Below, one piece after another: positions 1 to 5,899 of a stretch of DNA of 14,014 bases; position 1 is the stretch's first letter, and each line of letters begins with the position of its first letter. Under the pieces are notes generated by a model. The model had not been told where the DNA came from and made no database searches. It was given only the letters and a program-made list of their open reading frames with translations. This DNA is from an uncultured Collinsella sp. GTDB taxonomy: Bacteria > Actinomycetota > Coriobacteriia > Coriobacteriales > Coriobacteriaceae. The stretch is taken from the NCBI GenBank assembly GCA_900752475.1, contig CAADVJ010000139.1, positions 1-14,014 on the forward strand, written 5' to 3'. Position numbers and translations under genes: made by a program.

Positions 1-1
1 G

Positions 2-619
2 GACCCGCTTCTTCCCCCCGCGACCAGGCCTCAATTGTCTCGAGCTTGCGAGCCCGGGGCCGCCCCCGCCATTCGCTGCCAGGGCCTTGCCGACATCGCC
101 GCCATTAAGGGTCGCTGTGAGGTTCCTGTTATCGGCCTGTGGAAGGATGGGCACGAGGGCGTCTACATCACGCCGACGCTGCGCCACGCTCGCGCCTGCG
201 TTGCCGCGGGTGCCGATATCGTGGCAATTGATGCCACCGATCGCCCACGTCCCGATGGCAAGACCGTCGAGGACACCTTCCGCCCGCTGCACGAGGAGGG
301 CGTGCTCCTGATGGCCGACTGTGCCACCATCGAGGACATTCGCCGCGCGGTTGATATGGGCTTCGACCTGGTATCCACCACGCTTTCTCACGGTGTCGCC
401 GCCATCGACTGCACCATGGCCGATGGCCCCGATCTGCCGCTCCTGCGTCAGGCGACCGAGGAATTCCCCGGTCTTCCCATCATCTGCGAGGGCCGCGTGC
501 ACACGCCCGAGGAGGCCCGCGCCGCGATTGATGCGGGCGCCTGGGCCGTTGTCGTCGGCACCGCCATCACGCACCCCACGAGTATTACAAGTTGGTTCAA
601 GGCTGCGCTTGAGGCGTAA
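2..619 (+). CDS. nanE: N-acylglucosamine-6-phosphate 2-epimerase (ManNAc-6-P epimerase), 5' partial
   Basis: NanE converts N-acetylmannosamine 6-phosphate to N-acetylglucosamine 6-phosphate in the cytoplasmic sialic acid catabolic route. The frame is open to the window edge, so the start lies upstream; 205 codons are present against roughly 220-235 in the family, and the N-terminal first strand is missing. TIM-barrel landmarks are visible: PVIGLWKDG with the expected catalytic lysine (AAG at 143-145), ITPTL, DATDRPRPDG, the CEGRVHTPEEA segment with the expected acid/base glutamate, and GAWAVVVGTAIT near the C-terminus. A TTG at 35 lies inside the conserved barrel and is not the start. The first ~75 bases keep the frame but fit the family poorly (DPLLPPATRPQ, then EPGAAPAIR where GGA-x-AIR is usual), which suggests base errors at the edge. 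No other nan gene is in view. Family assignment is firm; the exact substrate is inferred. Confidence 0.85.
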   Translation, partial: DPLLPPATRPQLSRACEPGAAPAIRCQGLADIAAIKGRCEVPVIGLWKDGHEGVYITPTLRHARACVAAGADIVAIDATDRPRPDGKTVEDTFRPLHEEGVLLMADCATIEDIRRAVDMGFDLVSTTLSHGVAAIDCTMADGPDLPLLRQATEEFPGLPIICEGRVHTPEEARAAIDAGAWAVVVGTAITHPTSITSWFKAALEA

Positions 620-646
620 GACAGGTCTCGTATCCGCTTGGGGCGG

Positions 647-652
647 TATACT
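647..652 (+). promoter_or_regulatory. Candidate -10 element upstream of rapZ
   Basis: TATACT sits in the short gap after the epimerase gene, 65 bases before the rapZ start codon, with no convincing -35 at 16-18 bases. It is the only promoter-like element between the two genes. If used, transcription would begin near 659 and run straight into the hairpin at 671-706. This is a weak call resting on the hexamer alone. Confidence 0.3.
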
Positions 653-670
653 CAATAAAGGCAATTGATC

Positions 671-706
671 GCGCGGGATCCGCTGGCCGGGTCCCGCGCT
701 TGTTTT
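671..706 (+). terminator. Terminator-like stem-loop abutting the rapZ ribosome binding site
   Basis: GCGCGGGATCC (671-681) pairs with GGGTCCCGCGC (689-699) over 11 positions with one wobble pair. The loop is seven bases and the tail is TTGTTTT. This is the form of an intrinsic terminator. It could end the epimerase transcript, but the rapZ Shine-Dalgarno starts at the very next base, so rapZ has no room for a promoter downstream of it. It may therefore be a leaky terminator, a transcription attenuator, or a 5' stabilising stem. Confidence 0.7.
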
Positions 707-712
707 AGGAGG
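707..712 (+). promoter_or_regulatory. rapZ ribosome binding site
   Basis: A perfect AGGAGG lies five bases before ATG 718 and decides that start over the in-frame ATG at 736. The latter has a weaker purine tract (AGGGAG, 725-730). The site directly follows the T tail of the upstream stem-loop. Confidence 0.75.
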
Positions 713-717
713 CGCAC

Positions 718-1638
718 ATGCAAAAGGGAGATGCTATGGATGCGGCGGAGCGCTCGGAGCGCATCCCCGATATCGTCATCATCACCGGAATGTCTGGATC
801 GGGCCGAACGCAGGCCATGCATGTGTTCGAGGACATGGGCTACTTTTGCATCGACAACTTGCCTCCGCGTCTGATCGCCCAGCTTGCCGAACTCGTCGGC
901 ATCAATACGGGCGTGGGCAGGCATCTTGCCGTCACCTGCGACCTGCGCAGCCAGGGCTTGTTCGATGAGCTGCTCGATGCCGTTGCCGCACTCGAGGAGC
1001 GCGAGATGAGCTGTGACATCGTGTTTCTCGAGGCCTCTGACGAGGTGCTGATCCGTCGTTATAGCGAAAACCGCCGCCGCCATCCCATTGCCAAGCCGGG
1101 GGAGACTACGGCCGATGCGATTCAGCGCGAGCGCCTGCAGCTGCAGGGCGTGCGCGATCGAGCCGATATGATCATCGACACGAGCCGTCTGCGCACCTCT
1201 GCCCTGCGCAACAAATTGCGCATGGCGTTCTCCGAGCTGTCCGACCAGCAGCTTATGGATGTCCACGTGTTCTCGTTTGGCTTTAAGCATGGCATGCCCG
1301 TCGAGGCGGATATCATGATCGATGTTCGCTTCTTGCCCAATCCTTTCTACGATCCCGAGATGCGCACCATGACCGGTCTCGATAAGAAAGTCTCTGACTT
1401 TGTTCTGGACCATCCCAAGACCCAGGAGTTCTGGAAAGCCTGGACGCAGCTGCTCGATACGGTCATGCCCGGCTATATCGCGGAGGGCAAGCCGCAGCTT
1501 TCTATTGCCATCGGCTGCACGGGCGGTCAACACCGCAGCGTTGCCATCGCCGAGGCCACGGCACGTTATTTGGAAGGCGCCCAATATCACGTGAGCATTT
1601 CCCATCGCGACCTGTCGCGCGCCAACACGAAAGCATAG
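718..1638 (+). CDS. rapZ: RapZ / YvcJ family nucleotide-binding protein (RNase adapter family)
   Basis: The protein has 306 residues, slightly longer than the usual ~285 because of about 17 residues before the P-loop domain; ATG 736 would shorten this. In E. coli, RapZ binds glucosamine 6-phosphate and guides small-RNA decay controlling glmS. Gram-positive homologues are GTP/ATP-binding proteins of less certain role, so the exact function here is not assured. Visible motifs are the P-loop GMSGSGRT (24-31), DNLPP (46-50), VFLEA followed by RRYSENRRRHP (102-123), SFGFKHG (186-192), DVRFLPNP (202-209), GCTGGQHRSV (266-275) and HRD near the C-terminus. The Walker A lysine is replaced by arginine (R30), as I recall for other actinobacterial members. 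whiA follows after six bases, so the two are almost surely co-transcribed. The usual yvcK partner is absent between them. Confidence 0.93.
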   Translation: MQKGDAMDAAERSERIPDIVIITGMSGSGRTQAMHVFEDMGYFCIDNLPPRLIAQLAELVGINTGVGRHLAVTCDLRSQGLFDELLDAVAALEEREMSCDIVFLEASDEVLIRRYSENRRRHPIAKPGETTADAIQRERLQLQGVRDRADMIIDTSRLRTSALRNKLRMAFSELSDQQLMDVHVFSFGFKHGMPVEADIMIDVRFLPNPFYDPEMRTMTGLDKKVSDFVLDHPKTQEFWKAWTQLLDTVMPGYIAEGKPQLSIAIGCTGGQHRSVAIAEATARYLEGAQYHVSISHRDLSRANTKA

Positions 1639-1644
1639 GTCTGC

Positions 1645-2574
1645 ATGTCGTTTACCGCCGAGGTGCGTGACGAGCTCGCGCGCTGCGAACCCGAATGTGA
1701 ATACTGCGATTTGTCGACGCTTGCCGCCCTGACGCGTGTGAGCGGTACACTTTCGCTGGCCGGCTCCGGGCGGTATCGTTTGACGGTCGCGACCGAGACG
1801 GGTGCCGTCGCGCGCACGATGATCACATTGACGCATCGCATCCTTAAGCTCAAAACGGAATTCACCGTTCGTAAATCGGTCTTGCATAAGGTCCGTAACT
1901 ATCTCATTACCCTGCCCGATCAGCCCGACCTGGACAAGGCTCTGGTGCTGCTGGGCATTCTCGACCGCAGGGGAGGGCTCGTCGCTGGTGTTCCCCGGCA
2001 CATCGTTGCCCGTCCCTGCTGCAGGCTTGCCTACATCCGCGGCGCGCTCATCGCCGGCGGTTTCGTGGCCGATCCCCGCGGCGACTTTCATTTGGAGATC
2101 GCGGTGCAGGGCGAGCAGTATGCCCGGGGACTTTGCGATCTATTGGAGCAGATTGGAGTCCATGCGCGCGTTAACGCGCGGCGCGGATCCTTTGCTGTCT
2201 ACATTAAGAGCGCCGAGGAGATCGAGCATCTTCTAAAGCTGATTGGTGCCAAGCGCAGCGTTGCCGAGATCGAGGAAGCGCGCGCGGTCAAATTGGTTAA
2301 GAACGACGTAAACCGTCGCGTGAATGCCGAACTGGCCAATCAGACCAGAAGTGCGGGTGCCGCCCAGCATCAGCTTGCGTTGATCGATGAGCTCGAACAG
2401 CGGGGTTTGCGCGACACGCTTCCGGACGCCTTGGCAGTCTTTTGCGACCTGCGCGAGCGCTATCCCGATCTGTCGCTGCGCGATCTGGGCGAGATGGCTG
2501 ACCCTCCCTTGTCGAAGTCTGCCCTGTACCATCGCGTTTTGAGGCTTGAAAAGCTCATTGAAGCAAACAAGTAG
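1645..2574 (+). CDS. whiA: WhiA family DNA-binding regulator
   Basis: WhiA is a conserved Gram-positive DNA-binding protein. In Streptomyces it activates sporulation septation genes, and in Bacillus it affects cell division and chromosome segregation. The 309 residues show the family start MSFTAEVRDELA, a LAGLIDADG-like (homing-endonuclease fold) region around 79-200 with CCRLAYIRGALIAGG and DFHLEI (125-152), and a C-terminal helix-turn-helix around 276-305 (SLRDLGEMADPPLSKSALYHR). The start at 1645 is set by the family N-terminus; only a weak AGG precedes it, so translation may be coupled to rapZ, which ends six bases earlier. A role in division rather than sporulation is inferred if the host is a non-sporulating Coriobacteriia. 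No terminator is evident after the stop codon. The next gene, gap, is 193 bases away across an AT-rich spacer. Confidence 0.95.
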   Translation: MSFTAEVRDELARCEPECEYCDLSTLAALTRVSGTLSLAGSGRYRLTVATETGAVARTMITLTHRILKLKTEFTVRKSVLHKVRNYLITLPDQPDLDKALVLLGILDRRGGLVAGVPRHIVARPCCRLAYIRGALIAGGFVADPRGDFHLEIAVQGEQYARGLCDLLEQIGVHARVNARRGSFAVYIKSAEEIEHLLKLIGAKRSVAEIEEARAVKLVKNDVNRRVNAELANQTRSAGAAQHQLALIDELEQRGLRDTLPDALAVFCDLRERYPDLSLRDLGEMADPPLSKSALYHRVLRLEKLIEANK

Positions 2575-2619
2575 TTTGAAGTATCGACTTATATACGGAT
2601 TTAGCTGCTATTTTATTCT

Positions 2620-2633
2620 TTAAAACGTTTTAA
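2620..2633 (+). promoter_or_regulatory. Perfect 14-bp palindrome, candidate LacI/GalR-type operator upstream of gap
   Basis: TTAAAACGTTTTAA reads identically on both strands and is centred on CG, the usual symmetry centre of LacI/GalR-family operators. It lies 6 bases after a candidate extended -10 (TGCTATTTT, 2606-2614), so it would cover the start site of that promoter, and about 60 bases upstream of the second candidate -10 at 2690. Binding by a sugar-responsive repressor is inferred; no regulator gene is in view. Confidence 0.5.
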
Positions 2634-2649
2634 CGTAAATTTGATTTTC

Positions 2650-2673
2650 AATTTCGAGCATTCTCGTGAAATT
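2650..2673 (+). repeat. Imperfect inverted repeat over the gap -35 region
   Basis: AATTT-CGAG (2650-2658) and CTCG-TG-AAATT (2663-2673) are complementary apart from a two-base bulge, around a CATT loop. It overlaps the proposed -35 (GTGAAA, 2666-2671). It has no T tail on this strand, so a protein-binding dyad is more likely than a terminator for whiA. Confidence 0.4.
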
Positions 2674-2695
2674 CAAGTCAAAAAAAAGGTATATT
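2666..2695 (+). promoter_or_regulatory. Candidate gap promoter
   Basis: GTGAAA (2666-2671) and TATATT (2690-2695) are 18 bases apart and sit at the downstream end of a markedly AT-rich stretch in a GC-rich genome. Predicted start is near 2702, giving a leader of about 65 bases that contains the stem-loop at 2716-2750. A second possible promoter is the extended -10 at 2606-2614, preceded at 2584 by TCGACT. Confidence 0.5.
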
Positions 2696-2715
2696 AGGCG
2701 AGTGGTTAGTTTGTG

Positions 2716-2750
2716 GGCCTCAACGGCGGGCGCTGTAGCTCGCGGGGGCC
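2716..2750 (+). promoter_or_regulatory. GC-rich stem-loop in the gap 5' leader
   Basis: GGCCTC (2716-2721) pairs with GGGGCC (2745-2750), and inside it GCGGGC (2726-2731) pairs with GCTCGC (2738-2743) around a six-base loop. Each helix has one wobble pair. It lacks a T tail, so it is not a terminator. It ends five bases before the gap Shine-Dalgarno (AAAGGAG, 2756-2762). Likely roles are mRNA 5' stabilisation or translational control. Confidence 0.55.
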
Positions 2751-2767
2751 TTACGAAAGGAGACACA

Positions 2768-3793
2768 ATGGCAGTAAAGGTTGCTATTAACGGCTTCGGT
2801 CGCATCGGTCGTCTGGCTTTCCGTCAGATGTTCGGTCATGAGGGCTCCGAGATCGTCGCTATCAACGACCTCACCTCTCCCGATATGCTCGCTTACCTGC
2901 TGAAGTACGACTCCACGCAGGGCAACTACGCTCGCGATCACGAGGTCGTTGCTGGCGAGGATTCCATCACCGTTGACGGCAAGGAGATCAAGATCTACAA
3001 GGAGGCCGACGCCAACAACCTGCCTTGGGGCGACCTCGACGTCGACGTCGTTCTCGAGTGCACCGGCTTCTACACCAGCAAGGCTAAGGCTCAGGCCCAC
3101 ATCAACGCTGGCGCCAAGAAGGTCGTCATCTCCGCTCCGGCCGGCAGCGATCTGCCCACCATCGTGTACAACGTCAACCATGAGACGCTGACCGCTGAGG
3201 ACAACATCATCTCCGCTGCTTCCTGCACCACCAACTGCCTTGCCCCGATGGCCAAGGGTCTCAACGACTTCGCTCCCATCGTGTCCGGCATCATGACCAC
3301 CATCCACGCCTTCACCGGCGACCAGATGCCGCTCGACGGCCCGCAGCGCAAGGGCAACTTCCGTCGCTCCCGCGCCTGCTCCGAGAACATCGTCCCGAAC
3401 ACCACGGGCGCTGCCAAGGCCATCGGCCTGGTTCTCCCCGAGCTCAACGGCAAGCTCATCGGTGCCGCCCAGCGCGTCCCGACGCCGACCGGCTCGCTGA
3501 CCAACCTCTACGCCGTCGTTGACAAGAAGGTCACCGTCGACGAGGTCAACGCTGCCATGAAGGCCTACGCCGAGACCATCCCCGATACCTTCGCCTACAA
3601 CGAGGACCAGATCGTCTCCCGCGACATCGTCGGCGAGACCCACGGCTCCATCTTCGACGCCACCCAGACCATGGCTTCCGACCTCGGCAACGGCCAGACT
3701 CTCGTTCAGGTCACCTCTTGGTACGACAACGAGAACTCCTACACCTCCCAGATGGTCCGCACCATCAAGTACTTCGAGAAGTTCGTTGCTTAA
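2768..3793 (+). CDS. gap: Glyceraldehyde-3-phosphate dehydrogenase, NAD-dependent type
   Basis: This enzyme oxidises glyceraldehyde 3-phosphate to 1,3-bisphosphoglycerate with NAD+ and phosphate in cytoplasmic glycolysis. The 341-residue protein begins MAVKVAINGFGRIGR (Rossmann nucleotide fold). Asp34 in AIND, the usual NAD-selecting acid, is present. The active site SCTTNC gives catalytic Cys153, and His180 lies in TTIHAFTGDQ. Further family motifs are NIVPNTTGAAKAIG, RVPTPTGS and SWYDNENSY near the end. ATG 2768 is chosen because AAAGGAG lies five bases upstream and the family N-terminus begins there; the frame stays open 34 codons further upstream, which is an artefact. Codon use is strongly biased to C-ending codons, as expected for a very highly expressed gene. 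A terminator follows, so much of its message may be monocistronic. Confidence 0.97.
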   Translation: MAVKVAINGFGRIGRLAFRQMFGHEGSEIVAINDLTSPDMLAYLLKYDSTQGNYARDHEVVAGEDSITVDGKEIKIYKEADANNLPWGDLDVDVVLECTGFYTSKAKAQAHINAGAKKVVISAPAGSDLPTIVYNVNHETLTAEDNIISAASCTTNCLAPMAKGLNDFAPIVSGIMTTIHAFTGDQMPLDGPQRKGNFRRSRACSENIVPNTTGAAKAIGLVLPELNGKLIGAAQRVPTPTGSLTNLYAVVDKKVTVDEVNAAMKAYAETIPDTFAYNEDQIVSRDIVGETHGSIFDATQTMASDLGNGQTLVQVTSWYDNENSYTSQMVRTIKYFEKFVA

Positions 3794-3830
3794 GTTATCG
3801 GCAATCGACTAGCTCGTTGAGCGTCTAAAG

Positions 3831-3878
3831 AAGGGCGCGGCCTTTAAGGGCTTATGCTCTGGGGTCGCGTCCTTTTTT
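3831..3878 (+). terminator. Intrinsic terminator between gap and pgk
   Basis: AAGGGCGCGGCC (3831-3842) pairs with GGTCGCGTCCTT (3863-3874) along 12 positions with two wobble pairs. The loop is about 20 bases and the stem ends in TTTTTT (3873-3878). No clear promoter lies in the 53 bases between it and pgk, so it is probably partial, giving more gap than pgk message. Confidence 0.75.
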
Positions 3879-3887
3879 ATTGGAAAC

Positions 3888-3915
3888 CGTGCGCACATAC
3901 GTGCACACATGTACG
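3888..3915 (+). other. 28-nt perfectly alternating purine-pyrimidine tract in the pgk leader
   Basis: Every base from 3888 to 3915 alternates pyrimidine and purine without a break, mostly as CG, CA/TG and TA steps. Such tracts favour the left-handed Z-DNA form under negative supercoiling. It includes the 8-bp palindrome GTGCGCAC (3889-3896), plus GTGCAC (3901-3906) and ACATGT (3907-3912). In RNA, GUGCGC (3889-3894) can pair with GUGCAC (3901-3906). It ends 16 bases before the pgk start codon and runs into the GAAAGG that probably serves as ribosome binding site. Confidence 0.6.
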
Positions 3916-3931
3916 AAAGGTAGAAGCAAAC

Positions 3932-5134
3932 ATGGCCTTTACCAAGAAGACCGTCCGCGACATCGATGTCGACGGCAAGCGCGTTCTCGTTCGCGTTGAC
4001 TTCAATGTGCCTATCAAGGACGGCGTCGTGGGCGATACCACCCGCATCAAGGCTGCCCTTCCCACCATCAAGTATCTCGTCGAGCACAACGCTCGCGTCA
4101 TCCTCATGAGCCACCTTGGCCGTCCTGCCGGCACTGGTTTCGAGCCCGAGCTTTCGCTCAAGCCGGTTGCCGCCAAGCTCGCCGAGCTTTCCGGTCTCGA
4201 CGTCAGCTTCGTCCAGGACACCTACGGCGAGGAGGCCGCCAAGGCCGTCGAGGCTGTCGAGCCGGGCAAGGTCCTCGTTCTCGAGAACGTCCGTTTCGAT
4301 AAGCGCGAGAAGAAGAACGATCCCGAGATCGCCAAGAAGCTCGCTTCCTACGGCGACATCTTCGTTCTCGACGCCTTCGGCACCGCTCACCGCGCACAAG
4401 GTTCCGTCGTGGGCCCGGCCGCCTATCTCCCCGCTGTCGCAGGCTTCCTGCTTGAGAAGGAGGTCGACACGCTGACCAGCATCTTCGCTGATCCTGAGCG
4501 TCCTTTCGTCGCCATCGTCGGCGGTTCCAAGGTTTCCTCCAAGATCGGTGTCCTCGATCATCTGATCGATTCCGCCGACACCCTGATTATCGGTGGCGGA
4601 ATGGCCTACACCTTCTTCCTGGCCAAGGGCTACAAGACCGTCGGTACCTCCCTCAAAGAGGAGGACTGGGTCGAGCGCGCTGCAGAGATGCTCAAGAAGG
4701 CTGAGGACAAGGGCGTCAAGATCCTGCTCCCGATCGATAACCTCGTTGCCGACCACTTCGGCGAGGACGCTACGGGCGAGGTCGTCGCTTCCGACGCCAT
4801 CCCCGAGGATCGCATGGGCATGGACATCGGCCCCAAGACCGAGGCCCTTTACGCCGAGGCCATCAAGGGCGCCAAGACCGTCTTCTGGAACGGCCCCATG
4901 GGCGTTTTCGAGTTCGATAACTTCGCGCACGGCACCAAGGCCGTTGCCGAGGCTGTTGCCGAGCTCAAGGCCAACGGCGGCACCTCCATCATCGGCGGTG
5001 GCGACTCCGTCGCAGCCGTCAACAAGTTCGATCTTGCCGACAAGATGAGCTGGATCTCCACCGGTGGCGGCGCTTCCATGGAGCTCGTCGAGGGCAAGGC
5101 TCTCCCCGGAGTGGAGGCGCTTCTCGATGCCTAA
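3932..5134 (+). CDS. pgk: Phosphoglycerate kinase
   Basis: Pgk transfers phosphate from 1,3-bisphosphoglycerate to ADP, the first ATP-yielding step of lower glycolysis. The 400-residue length is typical. N-domain substrate residues appear in RVDFNVP (21-27), SHLGRP (60-65), LENVRF (117-122) and DAFGTAHR (147-154). Nucleotide-domain motifs are GGSKVSSKI (198-206), GGGMAYTF (221-228), WNGPMGVFE (319-327), GGGDS (355-359) and STGGGAS (376-382). The start at 3932 follows GAAAGG (3915-3920) at a somewhat long spacing and matches the family N-terminus; the upstream in-frame extension is not real. The 3' end overlaps tpiA by eight bases, so the two are translationally coupled. No convincing promoter lies directly upstream, and expression probably depends on read-through of the terminator after gap. 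Confidence 0.97.
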   Translation: MAFTKKTVRDIDVDGKRVLVRVDFNVPIKDGVVGDTTRIKAALPTIKYLVEHNARVILMSHLGRPAGTGFEPELSLKPVAAKLAELSGLDVSFVQDTYGEEAAKAVEAVEPGKVLVLENVRFDKREKKNDPEIAKKLASYGDIFVLDAFGTAHRAQGSVVGPAAYLPAVAGFLLEKEVDTLTSIFADPERPFVAIVGGSKVSSKIGVLDHLIDSADTLIIGGGMAYTFFLAKGYKTVGTSLKEEDWVERAAEMLKKAEDKGVKILLPIDNLVADHFGEDATGEVVASDAIPEDRMGMDIGPKTEALYAEAIKGAKTVFWNGPMGVFEFDNFAHGTKAVAEAVAELKANGGTSIIGGGDSVAAVNKFDLADKMSWISTGGGASMELVEGKALPGVEALLDA

Positions 5135-5894
5135 TCGCACTAAACTCATCGCCGGCAACTGGAAAATGAACAACGACGTTGCCGCTGCCGCTAAGCTCGC
5201 TGACGAGCTCGCCGAGGCTCTGCCCGAAGTTCCCGAGGGCGTTGAGGTCCTCGTCTGCCCGCCGACCATCGACATCACCACCGTTCACGCCCGCATGCAG
5301 GCTGCCCCCATCGCTCTCGGTGCACAGAACGTGTACTGGGAGGCAAAGGGTGCCTACACCGGCGAGTCCTCCTGCGACATGCTCAAGTCCGCTGGCTGCA
5401 CTTACTGCATCATCGGTCACTCCGAGCGTCGTGGATATTTCCACGAGACCGACGAGGATATGAACAAGAAGGCCAAGGCCCTCGTTGCCGCTGGCATCGT
5501 TCCCGTCTTCTGCTGCGGTGAGCCCGAGGAGGTTCGCGAGGCCGGCACCTATGTCGACTTCGTCTGCAACCAGGTCAAGGCAGGTCTCGAGGGTCTCGAG
5601 ATCAAATGCCCCAAGCAGCTCGTTGTAGCCTACGAGCCCATCTGGGCCATCGGCACCGGCAAGACCGCTACCGCCGAGGACGCTCAGGAGGTCTGCGGCG
5701 CTATCCGTGAGACCCTCAAGGAGATGTTCGGCGAGGAGCTCGCCAACGGCATCCGCGTTCTCTACGGCGGTTCCGCCAAGCCCGGCAACATTGCCGAGCT
5801 CGTCGCCAAGCCCGACGTTGACGGCGCCCTCGTGGGCGGCGCTTCGCTCAAGGCTGCCGACTTCGCCTCTATGGTCGTCAAGGCAGGCGAGTAG
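5127..5894 (+). CDS. tpiA: Triosephosphate isomerase
   Basis: TpiA interconverts dihydroxyacetone phosphate and glyceraldehyde 3-phosphate, supplying Gap. The 255-residue length is normal. Catalytic residues are all present: Asn11 and Lys13 in AGNWKMN, His98 in IGHSERR, and Glu170 in VVAYEPIWAIGTGK, which leads into the mobile loop. The phosphate-binding YGGSAKPGN (213-221) and GALVGGASL (233-241) segments close the barrel. ATG 5127 lies inside the last codons of pgk, with an 8-base overlap. GGAGG (5113-5117) is nine bases upstream, and the protein starts at the family N-terminus there. gpmI follows after only five bases, so pgk-tpiA-gpmI is one transcription unit. Cysteine content is rather high (for example CTYC and FCCGEP). 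Confidence 0.97.
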   Translation: MPNRTKLIAGNWKMNNDVAAAAKLADELAEALPEVPEGVEVLVCPPTIDITTVHARMQAAPIALGAQNVYWEAKGAYTGESSCDMLKSAGCTYCIIGHSERRGYFHETDEDMNKKAKALVAAGIVPVFCCGEPEEVREAGTYVDFVCNQVKAGLEGLEIKCPKQLVVAYEPIWAIGTGKTATAEDAQEVCGAIRETLKEMFGEELANGIRVLYGGSAKPGNIAELVAKPDVDGALVGGASLKAADFASMVVKAGE

Positions 5895-5899
5895 GACAT

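Noticed and set aside
35..37. TTG at 35 as the start of the epimerase gene
   Set aside because: The frame is open to base 2, and the family has another ~25-35 residues including the first barrel strand before this point, so the true start is outside the window.
659..717. Known riboswitch class in the rapZ leader
   Set aside because: The leader is under 60 bases and holds one simple hairpin. No conserved aptamer motif, such as a glmS-type or purine core, is recognisable.
652..2091. 479-codon minus-strand open frame opposite rapZ and whiA
   Set aside because: It spans two certain sense genes and their junction, with no family resemblance and no supporting ribosome binding site; a compositional artefact.
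2716..2750. Terminator for whiA in the gap leader stem
   Set aside because: No T tract follows the stem and it ends five bases before the gap ribosome binding site, so it is better read as a leader element.
2666..2767. In-frame upstream extension of gap, and likewise of pgk (from 3854), tpiA (from 5064) and oppA (from 8122)
   Set aside because: Each extension crosses a good Shine-Dalgarno site or known leader structure and does not match the family N-terminus. The internal ATG with correct spacing is the better start.
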